From Acinetobacter calcoaceticus ANC 3811 (GTDB taxonomy: Bacteria; Pseudomonadota; Gammaproteobacteria; Pseudomonadales; Moraxellaceae), in NCBI RefSeq assembly GCF_000399665.1, contig NZ_KB976986.1, forward strand, positions 558,001 through 622,000: a stretch of DNA of 64,000 bases, written 5' to 3'. Each line of letters starts with the position of its first letter. The first letter of the stretch is position 1. A program made the translations under genes and the position numbers. Under the pieces are notes generated by a model. The model saw only the letters and a program-made list of their open reading frames with translations. It had not been told where the DNA came from and made no database searches. Positions 1-7,595 of the stretch are shown in pieces.

Positions 1-279
1 ATTTATGATTATGTCTGGGTTGACCATATATCAGAAGTTAAGACCTTGCTGCATTTGGCATTGCTCATTGGAGTCAGCGCGCTCATTTTAATTTTGTGGG
101 CGAGTTATAACTGGATTAGATTCAGTGGCGAGGACCGACGGACGAAAGCACCGAATAGTTCCGTTGAACTGTTAGCAACCCAATTTTCGGTTAGTCCCGA
201 GATGTTAAGTGAATTGCAAAAGAAACAACGCATCATTTTGCATTACGATGATCATGGCAATTTTAAAAAATATGAGTAA
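1..279 (+). CDS. pgaD: PgaD, poly-N-acetylglucosamine synthesis protein (3' part)
   Basis: The reading frame is open from the first base, so the 5' end lies outside the window and 92 codons are visible. PgaD is a small inner-membrane partner of the glycosyltransferase PgaC, needed to polymerise and export the biofilm polysaccharide poly-beta-1,6-N-acetylglucosamine. The visible part has one hydrophobic segment (LLHLALLIGVSALILILWA) followed by YNWIRF and a soluble tail in which LQKKQRIILHYDDHGNFK lines up with the E. coli PgaD tail LQKSHRMSVHFTSQGQIK, from memory. It ends just before a strong terminator, which fits the last gene of a pgaABCD operon lying to the left. Confidence 0.85.
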   Translation: MYDYVWVDHISEVKTLLHLALLIGVSALILILWASYNWIRFSGEDRRTKAPNSSVELLATQFSVSPEMLSELQKKQRIILHYDDHGNFKKYE

Positions 280-281
280 AT

Positions 282-318
282 AAAAAAGCATGGCCTAAAA
301 ACCATGCTTTTTTTATTT
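282..318 (+). terminator. Intrinsic terminator after pgaD
   Basis: AAAGCATGG and CCATGCTTT form a 9-bp stem around a short A-rich loop, followed by a T tract. The left arm is preceded by A residues, so it may also stop leftward transcription, but the gene on the right already ends at 319. Confidence 0.85.
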
Positions 319-882
319 TTATGCAGTTATTCTGATAATAATATCGACAGGTTGTTCTACACCATCCATGCTCTGAATTGAGGTGTTGGTTACCTTAACA
401 ATGGGCCAAGTTTGTAATTTACAGTTGGATTTTTGGAGTGCAGCATAATAACTATCAGATTTAAAAAAGACTTTTTTGGTTGTTGCCATATTGGGTGTTA
501 AAAGGCGCTTAAGCCATGTTTCACTAATCTGAGTGTCAAGAAAACGTAAGGCCAAAAGACTTTTTACTCGATTGTTAAATAATCTCCGGTTTTTGATAAT
601 GAGTGGATGGGTAATTAACTTATTTGTACTCATTTGACTGTGGGGCAAAATAAAGTGAGGTGTGATTTGAAATACGGTCACAAACTTTGCTTGTTGGCAG
701 ATTTTTTCGAGATGGGTCACAGTCTCTTGATTTGTACCAATAATCGCGACAGATGAATGTGAAAAATCAAATTCTTTAATTAAGGTTGATGGAATCACTT
801 GACCAGTAAAGTCTTCAAAATCTTGAGAGGTATTTTGAAAAATTACTGATTTTGAAGTGTTATTTTTAATATTAATACTCAT
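319..882 (-). CDS. Flavin-monooxygenase-like protein, NADPH-binding half only
   Basis: This is a 187-residue protein with a good ribosome site (AAGGA) before the ATG. From about residue 22 it follows flavin-containing and Baeyer-Villiger monooxygenases: DFTGQVIPSTL before the second Rossmann fold, VAIIGTNQETVTHLEKICQQAKFVTVFQITPHFILPH at the NADPH site, and KKVFFKSDSYYAALQKSNCKL with GVEQPVDIIIRITA near the end. In active members the strand-loop reads roughly VIGTGxTxxQ; here the second Gly is Asn and the loop is altered. The N-terminal FAD domain (GxGxxG) is absent, and only 147 bp separate it from the next gene, so the missing half is not alongside. It is therefore unlikely to be a working monooxygenase: either a remnant or a repurposed domain. 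The frame is intact. Confidence 0.6.
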   Translation of the reverse strand: MSINIKNNTSKSVIFQNTSQDFEDFTGQVIPSTLIKEFDFSHSSVAIIGTNQETVTHLEKICQQAKFVTVFQITPHFILPHSQMSTNKLITHPLIIKNRRLFNNRVKSLLALRFLDTQISETWLKRLLTPNMATTKKVFFKSDSYYAALQKSNCKLQTWPIVKVTNTSIQSMDGVEQPVDIIIRITA

Positions 883-885
883 TTT

Positions 886-901
886 CCAAAAGTCCTTTTG
901 G
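886..901. promoter_or_regulatory. Palindrome over the ribosome site of the FMO-like gene
   Basis: CCAAAAG and CTTTTGG lie two bases apart, just upstream of the minus-strand start at 882. The AAGGA-like ribosome site falls inside the palindrome, so it could be an operator or a translation-limiting hairpin. Function is inferred only. Confidence 0.3.
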
Positions 902-985
902 TTTTTAAATCATGATGTTTTTATCGTTTTAATATAAATAACCAAGCAGGAAGTCAGGGTAAAGTCTTTTCAGATAGATGGTCAT

Positions 986-1014
986 CCCATACTCGAAATC
1001 AATTCAAGTATGGG
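986..1014. other. Inverted repeat between yhbW-type gene and FMO-like gene
   Basis: CCCATACT and AGTATGGG pair, and GAA/TTC pair inside after one mismatch, leaving a 5-base loop. It lies 15 bp beyond the end of the luciferase-like gene. It has no T tract on either side, so it is a weak terminator candidate or an RNA-processing or stabilising hairpin. Confidence 0.4.
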
Positions 1015-1029
1015 AATGCGAAGCGGAGT

Positions 1030-2034
1030 TTAATGTTCTGTTTTTACGTTCATTAGTTGTGTGAAACTTTCTAAACGTTTAGCTGTATCGTATACATCAC
1101 ATGTGAAAATAAATTCATCAACATCGTATGTCGCTAAAAGTTTTTGTAAACCAGAGCGAACTGTATCTACAGAACCAATTTGCGCCATTGCATAGAAGTT
1201 TTCAACAGAAAGCTGTTCTGCTGTATTCCATAATCCCTGCATTGATTCAACCGGTGGTTTAAGCTTTAAACTTTCGCCACGAATTAAACCTAATACACGT
1301 TGGTACGCACTCGTTGCTAAGAATTGAGCTTCCTCATCTGTATCTGCCACAACAACAGGCACACCCATTGAAACATAAGGTTTATCTAAGTACTCAGAAG
1401 GCTCAAAGTTCTCTCGATAGAGCTGAATCGCTTGACCTAACATACGTGGTGCAAAATGAGATGCAAATGAGTAGGGAAGTCCAAGTTTTGCCGCCAGTTG
1501 CGCACTAAAAAGACTAGACCCAAGTAACCAAACAGGAACATGGGTATTTTGCCCTGGCGTTGCAATAATCTTTTGTCCTGCTTGAGGAGCGTCAAAATAT
1601 TTTAAGATTTCGACAACATCTTTTGGAAATTGATCTTCTGTTTCTTGATGACCACGACGTAAAGCTCGCATGGTGAGTTGGTCTGTACCAGGAGCGCGGC
1701 CTAAGCCAAGTTCAATACGATTTGGATATAAAGTAGCAAGTGTTCCAAATTGTTCTGCGACAACTAAAGGAGCATGGTTAGGAAGCATAATGCCGCCTGA
1801 ACCTAAACGAATATGTTGTGTATGTGCTGCAATAAAACCAAGTAAGACTGCTGTAGCAGAGCTCGCAATTCCATCCATGTTGTGATGTTCTGCAAGCCAG
1901 AAACGTTCAAAACCTAGCTTCTCTGCATGTTGAGCTAATTCTAATGCGTGGCGTAACGAAAATTCGATGGTTTTATCATTACGAATAGGAGCAAGTTCCA
2001 AAATTGAAAACTTGGTATCTTGAAGTGATCGCAT
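1030..2034 (-). CDS. yhbW: Luciferase-like flavin-dependent oxidoreductase, YhbW type
   Basis: A 334-residue member of the bacterial-luciferase-like monooxygenase superfamily, close in length and sequence to E. coli YhbW (335 residues). Family segments are clear: [50 protein letters not shown] and [22 protein letters not shown]. These proteins are TIM barrels that use reduced FMN supplied by a separate reductase; the substrate of the YhbW group is unknown. The ATG at 2034 is followed directly by the conserved N-terminus. Two palindromic sites upstream (2055-2076, 2089-2110) suggest dedicated repression. The FMO-like fragment follows in the same direction 147 bp downstream and may be co-transcribed. 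Confidence 0.9.
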   Translation of the reverse strand: MRSLQDTKFSILELAPIRNDKTIEFSLRHALELAQHAEKLGFERFWLAEHHNMDGIASSATAVLLGFIAAHTQHIRLGSGGIMLPNHAPLVVAEQFGTLATLYPNRIELGLGRAPGTDQLTMRALRRGHQETEDQFPKDVVEILKYFDAPQAGQKIIATPGQNTHVPVWLLGSSLFSAQLAAKLGLPYSFASHFAPRMLGQAIQLYRENFEPSEYLDKPYVSMGVPVVVADTDEEAQFLATSAYQRVLGLIRGESLKLKPPVESMQGLWNTAEQLSVENFYAMAQIGSVDTVRSGLQKLLATYDVDEFIFTCDVYDTAKRLESFTQLMNVKTEH

Positions 2035-2054
2035 GCGATATTCTCGAATAAGGG

Positions 2055-2076
2055 TATATCGAAATACTACGATATA
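2055..2076. promoter_or_regulatory. Operator-like palindrome 1 upstream of yhbW
   Basis: TATATCG and CGATATA are perfect inverted repeats around an 8-base spacer, 21 bp upstream of the yhbW-type start codon. A second copy of the same design lies at 2089-2110, with centres 34 bp apart. The length and symmetry suit a dimeric repressor such as a TetR, MarR or ArsR family protein, but no regulator gene is adjacent. Confidence 0.5.
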
Positions 2077-2088
2077 TGAGGGATAATG

Positions 2089-2110
2089 TATATCGTTTTT
2101 TTTCGATATT
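2089..2110. promoter_or_regulatory. Operator-like palindrome 2 upstream of yhbW
   Basis: TATATCG, eight T residues, then CGATATT. This is the same half-site and spacer length as the site at 2055-2076, with one mismatch in the last base. Because the spacer sequences differ and only the arms are kept, the arms are probably the recognised part. Confidence 0.5.
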
Positions 2111-2126
2111 AACTTTTACCTCTCAA

Positions 2127-2152
2127 TAAAAAAGCACCCGAAGGTGCTCTTT
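2127..2152 (-). terminator. Terminator of the first glycine-zipper gene
   Basis: Read leftward, the stem AGCACC/GGTGCT closes a UUCG tetraloop and is followed by TTTTTTATT. The same hairpin recurs after the paralogous gene (2877-2900). Confidence 0.85.
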
Positions 2153-2167
2153 TGATTCATATGTAAA

Positions 2168-2683
2168 TTAGCGATTTTTATACCAGCCACGGTGTAAACC
2201 ATTGTCATGACGGCGATGATGTCCACCTTTGCTATAGTAACGACGGTCACCATCGTCATATCTACGATCATCTCGATCGTAACGGCTACCACGATCATAG
2301 CGATCATCGTAGTTACGATCTTCAGAAACTTTACGACCTAGCGCCGAACCACCTGCAGCACCTACCGCTGCACCGATGTAACCACCGTTGGTACCGCCCA
2401 TGTTTTTACCGACGGTATAACCAGCACCACCACCTAAAGCACCACCAATGGCAGCTTCGGTACGATTGCGACGGTCACTAGCTGCGGCTGCACCACCAGC
2501 GCCACCTAAAGCAGCACCAATTGTTGCGCCTGTTGTGCCACCCATGCTTTTACCAATTGCTGTACCAACAACACTACCTAACGCAGAGGTTGCAGCAACA
2601 CGAGTACCATTATCTGCATGTGCAACTGTCACCATAGACGATGTTGCAATTAATGCACTAGCTAACCAAATATTCGTTTTCAT
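2168..2683 (-). CDS. Glycine-zipper envelope protein, paralogue A
   Basis: A 171-residue exported protein. The N-terminus MKTNIWLASALIATSSMVTVAHAD is a typical signal peptide cleaved after AHA. Residues about 30-120 form glycine-zipper repeats (GTAIGKSMGGTTGATIGAALGGAGGAAAA, then a second block), the pattern of membrane-associated Gly-zipper 2TM domains that pack as helical hairpins. The tail (about residues 122-171) is very rich in Asp, Arg and Tyr (RYDRDDRRYDDGDRRYY) and ends in a His/Arg segment. A shorter paralogue lies directly upstream on the same strand. Each has its own leader and its own terminator, so the pair arose by tandem duplication and is not simply one operon. Function is unknown; a role in envelope structure is inferred from the family. 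Confidence 0.8.
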   Translation of the reverse strand: MKTNIWLASALIATSSMVTVAHADNGTRVAATSALGSVVGTAIGKSMGGTTGATIGAALGGAGGAAAASDRRNRTEAAIGGALGGGAGYTVGKNMGGTNGGYIGAAVGAAGGSALGRKVSEDRNYDDRYDRGSRYDRDDRRYDDGDRRYYSKGGHHRRHDNGLHRGWYKNR

Positions 2684-2876
2684 CTTGCAGCTCCATGTCC
2701 TTTTTACTGAGAAGGACAGTATTTTTATCTTGAGATAAATGTAATAAAAAATTTCGTGATAATTATGGAGAACCCCAAAGGAGATACGCTAGTTTTGTGT
2801 CTGTTTGTATTGTTTCTATTAATTTATGGATAAATCATGAGCAAAGGAGAGGTTATGAATATTTATTGATCCTAAT

Positions 2877-2900
2877 AAAAAAGCACCCGAAGGTGCTTAG
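2877..2900 (-). terminator. Terminator of the second glycine-zipper gene
   Basis: Read leftward, AGCACC/GGTGCT closes a UUCG loop and is followed by TTTTTTATT. It is nearly identical to the hairpin at 2127-2152, which marks the duplicated unit as including its terminator. Confidence 0.85.
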
Positions 2901-2920
2901 AGTCGTTTCATCAAATTTGA

Positions 2921-3340
2921 TTAGTGATGACGACGGTGTTTTTTCTTCCAATGCTTAGAAGATCGGTCAGCATCGCGGTCTTTAGAAATTTTATTACCTA
3001 AAGCAGAACCGCCCGCAGCACCTAGAGCAGCACCAACGTAACCGCCATTTGTACCACCCATGCTTCTACCAACGGTATAACCAGCACCACCACCTAAACC
3101 ACCGCCAATTGCAGATTCTGTACGGTGACGACGGTCACTCGCAACTGCTGCACCGCCAGCACCACCTAAAGCAGCACCAATTGTTGCGCCAGATGTACCA
3201 CCCATGCTTTTACCAATTGCAGTACCAGCGACACTACCTAAAGCAGAAGCGGCTGCTACATGTGTTGTGTTGTCAGCATGCGCTACAGTAACCATAGAAG
3301 TTGCTAAAACAGCGCTACATAACCAAGCATTTAATTTCAT
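2921..3340 (-). CDS. Glycine-zipper envelope protein, paralogue B
   Basis: A 139-residue exported protein whose signal peptide (MKLNAWLCSAVLATSMVTVAHAD) and glycine-zipper core are nearly the same as those of the gene at 2168-2683. The core again has two blocks of small-residue repeats (GTAIGKSMGGTSGATIGAALGGAGGAAVA and GAGYTVGRSMGGTNGGYVGAALGAAGG) separated by a short basic loop, SDRRHRTESA. The tail differs: it is short, Lys/Arg/His-rich (SKHWKKKHRRHH), and lacks the Asp/Tyr repeats. Conserved cores with diverging tails suggest the tails determine partner or location. Transcribed alone, with its own terminator; function unknown. Confidence 0.8.
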   Translation of the reverse strand: MKLNAWLCSAVLATSMVTVAHADNTTHVAAASALGSVAGTAIGKSMGGTSGATIGAALGGAGGAAVASDRRHRTESAIGGGLGGGAGYTVGRSMGGTNGGYVGAALGAAGGSALGNKISKDRDADRSSKHWKKKHRRHH

Positions 3341-3536
3341 TTTCTACTCCGTGTCCTTAGCAGCAGGACCCTATATCTTTTGTTACGGCAAATGTAACAA
3401 AACACGTTTCTTAAAATATGGAGAACCATCAATTCATTATTGTAGTTTAGTGTCTGGTTTGTATGTTTTCTATTAAAATAGAATATTTAATACTCATATA
3501 GATAAATATGAGTCTCATTTAATTTTAATGAGTTGA
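3341..3536. other. Leader of paralogue B, partly duplicated upstream of paralogue A
   Basis: This leader shares blocks with the region upstream of paralogue A (2684-2820): GTCCTT near the start codon, TATGGAGAACC further up, then TTTTGTGTCTG/TTTAGTGTCTG followed by GTTTGTAT and TTTCTATTAA. The duplication therefore carried promoter DNA. No operator could be named. Confidence 0.5.
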
Positions 3537-4439
3537 TTAATCGCGATCTGAACAGAGAAAATTGATCAAAGCTCTTGTCGCAGAAGACATATGTTTATGC
3601 TGTGCATACAATAAAGAGAAGGGACGTGAGTGGCCTGCATAAGTCTCAAGTAAAGGCTGTAATTTTCCTTGTCGAATTTTTTCATTAACAATAAAACTAT
3701 AACTCTGACATATTCCTAATCCACTTTCAGCAAGAGAAACTACGCCTAAAATATCTTCTTTTACTAAAATCCGATTTGTTGGTATCCACTGGATTTCATG
3801 ATCACCATCTTTAAAGAACCATGGGATTATTTTGCCACTACTTGGTAATTCAAAAGCGATACATTGGTGATGATTTAATTCTTCCAAAGTTTTAGGAACA
3901 CCCACGCGCTTTAAATAATCTGGAGAAGCAACTAGTTGAAGAGGGGCAAGTTCTAGCGGTCTTGCCACAAGCGAGCTATTAGGCAGATGCCCTTGACGAA
4001 TGGCTAAATCAAAACCCTCAGCAATTAAATCAACATTGCGATTAGAGATGCTGATTTCAATTTGAATGTCTGGATATTGCAAAAGGAATTTTTCTAATAA
4101 GGGTGGTAAACGATAGTGTCCATAAGTTGTAGGAACACTTAATTTGATTTTCCCAGAAAGTTGCAGTTGCTCGCCTTGAATTACACGCTCTGCATGATCA
4201 ATTAACTGAAAAGCATGCTGCATTTTTTCGTAATAAAGTTGGCCCGCTTCCGTCAAACTCAGATGGCGAGTCGTTCTTCTAAAAAACTGGATACCCAATT
4301 TTTTCTCCAGCCGTGTAATTGTTCTACTAATGACTGAAGGCGTCGTTGACAAATGAATTGCAGTTGCACTAATAGAAAGCTTTTCAGCCACAATTAAAAA
4401 CACTTCAACATCGGCAAGATGGTCAAATTGGCGAGACAT
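3537..4439 (-). CDS. LysR-family transcriptional regulator
   Basis: A 300-residue LysR-type regulator of the common CrgA/DsdC-like subgroup. The winged helix-turn-helix covers residues about 5-65 (FLIVAEKLSISATAIHLSTTPSVISRTITRLEKKLGIQFFRRTTRHLSLTEAG). The rest is the periplasmic-binding-like effector domain (KIKLSVPTTYGHYRLPPLLEKFL, then DLAIRQGHLPNSSLVARPL). It is divergent from the exported DJ-1/PfpI protein at 4556, with 116 bp between start codons, so that gene is its most likely target. The effector is unknown. Confidence 0.9.
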   Translation of the reverse strand: MSRQFDHLADVEVFLIVAEKLSISATAIHLSTTPSVISRTITRLEKKLGIQFFRRTTRHLSLTEAGQLYYEKMQHAFQLIDHAERVIQGEQLQLSGKIKLSVPTTYGHYRLPPLLEKFLLQYPDIQIEISISNRNVDLIAEGFDLAIRQGHLPNSSLVARPLELAPLQLVASPDYLKRVGVPKTLEELNHHQCIAFELPSSGKIIPWFFKDGDHEIQWIPTNRILVKEDILGVVSLAESGLGICQSYSFIVNEKIRQGKLQPLLETYAGHSRPFSLLYAQHKHMSSATRALINFLCSDRD

Positions 4440-4527
4440 TTTGTCCTCAAACGCAAAAAAGATTTGTAAATGTGGTTGTTTTTCTACCTTACTGGCAAAA
4501 ATAGAATATATCCATCCCAGTTATAAA

Positions 4528-4544
4528 TCCAGCACAAGGCTGGA
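4528..4544. promoter_or_regulatory. Hairpin just upstream of the DJ-1/PfpI gene
   Basis: TCCAGC and GCTGGA form a 6-bp stem around a 5-base loop, ending 11 bp before the start codon and just before the AAGG ribosome site. It could affect translation or be part of the LysR regulatory region. Confidence 0.3.
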
Positions 4545-4555
4545 ATGAAGGTCGA

Positions 4556-5398
4556 ATGATGAAAACACTCAATAAAATAATGCTTGCAGTAATTACAACT
4601 TCAGCAGCATTTAGTGCTAATGCCGCTCATGTATTAGTTGTATTGTCTGATGAGGGACAGCTAGAGCTAAAAAGTGGTCATATTTTTAAAACAGGCTTTT
4701 ATTTAAATGAGTTAATGCAGCCTACAAAAATGCTTTTAGATGCAGGACACACTGTAACTTTTGCTACACCAAAAGGGAAAGCACCGACGTTAGATGAGTC
4801 ATCAAATAGTGCGATGTACTTTAATCAAGACGAGAAAGCATTAAAGCAATATGCAGGCTTATTGCATGATCTAAAGTTAACTTCTACTCAGGATTCTCCA
4901 GTTTTAAGTCTGTCTCGTATTGAGCAAATGGGTATTGATCAGTTTGATGCTATTTATATTCCAGGTGGACATGCACCTATGCAAGACCTTTTAAAAGATA
5001 AACAGCTTGGGAAAGTTCTGACAGCTTTTCATAATGCTAAAAAACCTACAGCACTGGTTTGTCATGGTCCTATAGCTTTGATGTCAACATTACCTAATGC
5101 TTCGGAAGTGGTTAAGCAACTTGAGCAAGGAAAAACTGTAAAAACTGGTGAGTGGATTTATAAAAATTATCGGATGACTGTAATTAGTAACCAAGAGGAA
5201 GAGCAAGCGAAGCCTTTATTAAAAGGTGGTGAAATGAAGTTCTATCCACAAATGGCTTTACAGTCAATTGGTGGTAAATATCAAAGTAATACAAGCGCAT
5301 GGACTCCAAATGTAGTGGTAGATCGTGAACTTATTACAGGGCAAAATCCAGCCTCGGCTATTCTTGTCGGTAAAACATTATTAGAAAAATTAAAATAA
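4556..5398 (+). CDS. Exported DJ-1/PfpI family protein (Hsp31-like)
   Basis: A 280-residue protein with a signal peptide (residues 1-23, ending SANA) followed by a class I glutamine-amidotransferase-like fold of the DJ-1/PfpI superfamily. The nucleophile elbow is ALVCHGP with Cys169; FDAIYIPGGHAPM precedes it, and VLVVLSDEGQLELKSGHIFKTGFYLNEL matches the start of Hsp31-like members. Family members act as glyoxalases, chaperones or hydrolases; which applies here cannot be read from the sequence. The signal peptide places it in the periplasm, which is unusual because most relatives are cytoplasmic. The start has two consecutive ATGs (4556, 4559). Divergent from a LysR regulator. Confidence 0.85.
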   Translation: MMKTLNKIMLAVITTSAAFSANAAHVLVVLSDEGQLELKSGHIFKTGFYLNELMQPTKMLLDAGHTVTFATPKGKAPTLDESSNSAMYFNQDEKALKQYAGLLHDLKLTSTQDSPVLSLSRIEQMGIDQFDAIYIPGGHAPMQDLLKDKQLGKVLTAFHNAKKPTALVCHGPIALMSTLPNASEVVKQLEQGKTVKTGEWIYKNYRMTVISNQEEEQAKPLLKGGEMKFYPQMALQSIGGKYQSNTSAWTPNVVVDRELITGQNPASAILVGKTLLEKLK

Positions 5399-5689
5399 AT
5401 AGGCCAGATAATAGAGGTTTTATAAATAAAGCCTCTATTACCAGTTGAGTGAAAAACGTGGCTTATTATTTTTTATAGAGAAAGCTAAATTGTAGGCGAG
5501 TAAATAAATCTCATCTGAAATCATTATATTTATAAGTTGTTACTTACAGTGAAAGTTGATGAATTGGCTGATTATATATGTCATTTAAGCGGCATAATCT
5601 GTAAACTATGCGCTATTTTTACGATTTTGCTTATCTTCTATTTACATAGCATTTGATAAGCTTTTTGGACTTTTGAGATATTTCCTCTT
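5399..5689. other. Intergenic region with a long hairpin, upstream of prfA
   Basis: AATAGAGG (5410-5417) and CCTCTATT (5432-5439) pair, and the inner TTTTAT/ATAAAG extends the stem with one G-T pair. There is no T tract. The remainder is AT-rich and should hold the prfA promoter, but I cannot pick clear -35 and -10 boxes. Confidence 0.4.
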
Positions 5690-6778
5690 ATGAAAGCGTC
5701 ACTCCGTTTACGACTTGATCAACTCTGTGATCGACATGAAGAACTTACCGCGTTGCTTGCAGATGTGGAAGTCATCACCGATAACAAACGTTTCCGTAAA
5801 TTGTCTCGTGAACATAGTGATTTATCTGAAATTACCGAAGTTTGGGGCAAATACCGTCAAGCAGAAGAAGATATTGAAACTGCTGAAATGATGAAGTCTG
5901 ATCCTGACTTTAAAGATATGGCAGAAGAAGAAATTCAAGCAAATAAAGATTTGCTTGTAGAGTTAGAAAGCCAGCTCAATATTTTGATGATTCCAAAAGA
6001 TCCAAATGATTCTAATGCAGCTTATTTAGAAATTCGCGCCGGAACTGGTGGTGATGAGGCTGCAATTTTCTCTGGTGACTTATTCCGTATGTACAGTAAA
6101 TATGCCGAGACACAGAATTGGCGTATTGAAGTACTTTCTGAAAATGAAGGTGAGCATGGTGGCTTTAAAGAAGTCATTTGCCGTGTAGATGGTGATGGTG
6201 TTTATGGTCGCCTAAAATTTGAAAGTGGTGCGCATCGTGTGCAACGCGTTCCAGCGACTGAATCACAAGGGCGTGTTCATACATCTGCTTGTACAGTTGC
6301 GATTTTGCCTGAAATTGATGTCGATACAAATGTCGAGATTAATCCAGCAGATTTACGTATTGATACTTACCGTGCATCTGGTGCAGGTGGTCAGCACATT
6401 AACAAAACAGATTCGGCAGTGCGTATTACCCACATTCCAACTGGTACAGTAGTTGAGTGCCAAGAAGAACGTTCACAGCATAAAAACAAAGCTAAAGCGA
6501 TGGCTCTTTTGGTATCGCGTTTAGAAAATGCAAAACGTGCAGCAGCTGATGCAGCAACTTCTGAGATGCGTCGCGATTTAGTGGGTTCTGGTGACCGTTC
6601 TGAGCGTATTCGTACGTATAACTACCCGCAAGGTCGTATGACTGACCACCGTATTAACCTAACTTTATATAAGTTAGACGCGATTATGGAAGGTGATTTA
6701 ACTGAATTGCTTGATAGCTTACATCGCGAATATCAGGCAGATCAGCTTGCAATGCTTGCACAGGAAAATGGCGGCTAA
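5690..6778 (+). CDS. prfA: Peptide chain release factor 1
   Basis: A 362-residue class I release factor that reads UAG and UAA stop codons and triggers hydrolysis of peptidyl-tRNA on the ribosome. The tripeptide anticodon region is present as [12 protein letters not shown], and the GGQ motif is at residues 233-235 within [19 protein letters not shown]. Length matches the family. The stop codon shares its last base with the start of prmC (TAATG), so the two are translationally coupled, as is usual: PrmC methylates the GGQ glutamine. Confidence 0.98.
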   Translation: MKASLRLRLDQLCDRHEELTALLADVEVITDNKRFRKLSREHSDLSEITEVWGKYRQAEEDIETAEMMKSDPDFKDMAEEEIQANKDLLVELESQLNILMIPKDPNDSNAAYLEIRAGTGGDEAAIFSGDLFRMYSKYAETQNWRIEVLSENEGEHGGFKEVICRVDGDGVYGRLKFESGAHRVQRVPATESQGRVHTSACTVAILPEIDVDTNVEINPADLRIDTYRASGAGGQHINKTDSAVRITHIPTGTVVECQEERSQHKNKAKAMALLVSRLENAKRAAADAATSEMRRDLVGSGDRSERIRTYNYPQGRMTDHRINLTLYKLDAIMEGDLTELLDSLHREYQADQLAMLAQENGG

Positions 6779-7593
6779 TGAATATTGCTCAAGCGCTTGC
6801 AATTCGTGGTGAGCCTGACAGTTATGAACGACAGGAAAATGCTTGGTTACTTGAGCATTTTCTAAAAATCAATTCGCTTGAATTAAAGTTTAGACTTGAG
6901 CAAGAGTTAACTACCCAACAAGAGCAAGACTATGTAGCTGGTCTTGAACGTATTCAAAAAGGTGAGCCTTTAGCTTATGTAACGGGTTCACAGCCATTTT
7001 GGACGCTCGATTTAAAAGTAACATCTGATACTTTAGTACCACGACCTGATACTGAAATTTTAGTTGAAACCGTTTTAAATCTAAATTTGCCAAATAATGC
7101 AAATATTGTGGATTTAGGAACGGGGACAGGTGCAATTGCGCTTGCATTAGCGAGTGAACGTCCCGATTGGTTCGTCACAGCAACTGATATTTATGCGCCT
7201 ACTTTAGAAGTCGCAAAAGAAAATGCACAAGCTCATAATTTGCAACGTGTGAAATTTGCTTGTGGCGCTTGGTTTGAAGCACTAGAGCCACAAAAATTTG
7301 ATTTAATTGTTTCTAATCCGCCGTATATCGACCCTGAAGATGAACACATGCAAGCTTTGGCAACAGAACCACGCCGTGCATTGGTTGCAGATCATCAGGG
7401 ACTGGCTGATATTGAAATTATTATTGCCCAAGGGAAAAACTGGTTAAAACCACAAGGCTGGATTGTACTAGAGCATGGTTATGATCAGGGGCAAGCTGTT
7501 CGAAATATATTTGCTGAGCATGGTTTTAGCCAGATTAAAACCATTCAAGACTATGGCCAAAATGATCGAGTCACTTTGGCATGCTGGATTTAA
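6778..7593 (+). CDS. prmC: Release factor glutamine methyltransferase PrmC (HemK)
   Basis: A 271-residue S-adenosylmethionine-dependent methyltransferase that N5-methylates the glutamine of the GGQ motif in release factors. The SAM-binding motif is VDLGTGTGAIALALA and the catalytic NPPY is at residues 180-183 in LIVSNPPYIDPEDEHM. The N-terminal helical domain, which binds the release factor, covers about residues 1-80. It overlaps prfA by one base. Its stop codon is only 2 bp from the convergent ABC permease gene, leaving no separate terminator. Confidence 0.97.
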   Translation: MNIAQALAIRGEPDSYERQENAWLLEHFLKINSLELKFRLEQELTTQQEQDYVAGLERIQKGEPLAYVTGSQPFWTLDLKVTSDTLVPRPDTEILVETVLNLNLPNNANIVDLGTGTGAIALALASERPDWFVTATDIYAPTLEVAKENAQAHNLQRVKFACGAWFEALEPQKFDLIVSNPPYIDPEDEHMQALATEPRRALVADHQGLADIEIIIAQGKNWLKPQGWIVLEHGYDQGQAVRNIFAEHGFSQIKTIQDYGQNDRVTLACWI

Positions 7594-7595
7594 AA

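Noticed and set aside
2448-3476. Plus-strand frames across the glycine-zipper genes
   Set aside because: The Ala/Pro and His/Gln-rich peptides are complements of the Gly/Ala codons of the real minus-strand genes.
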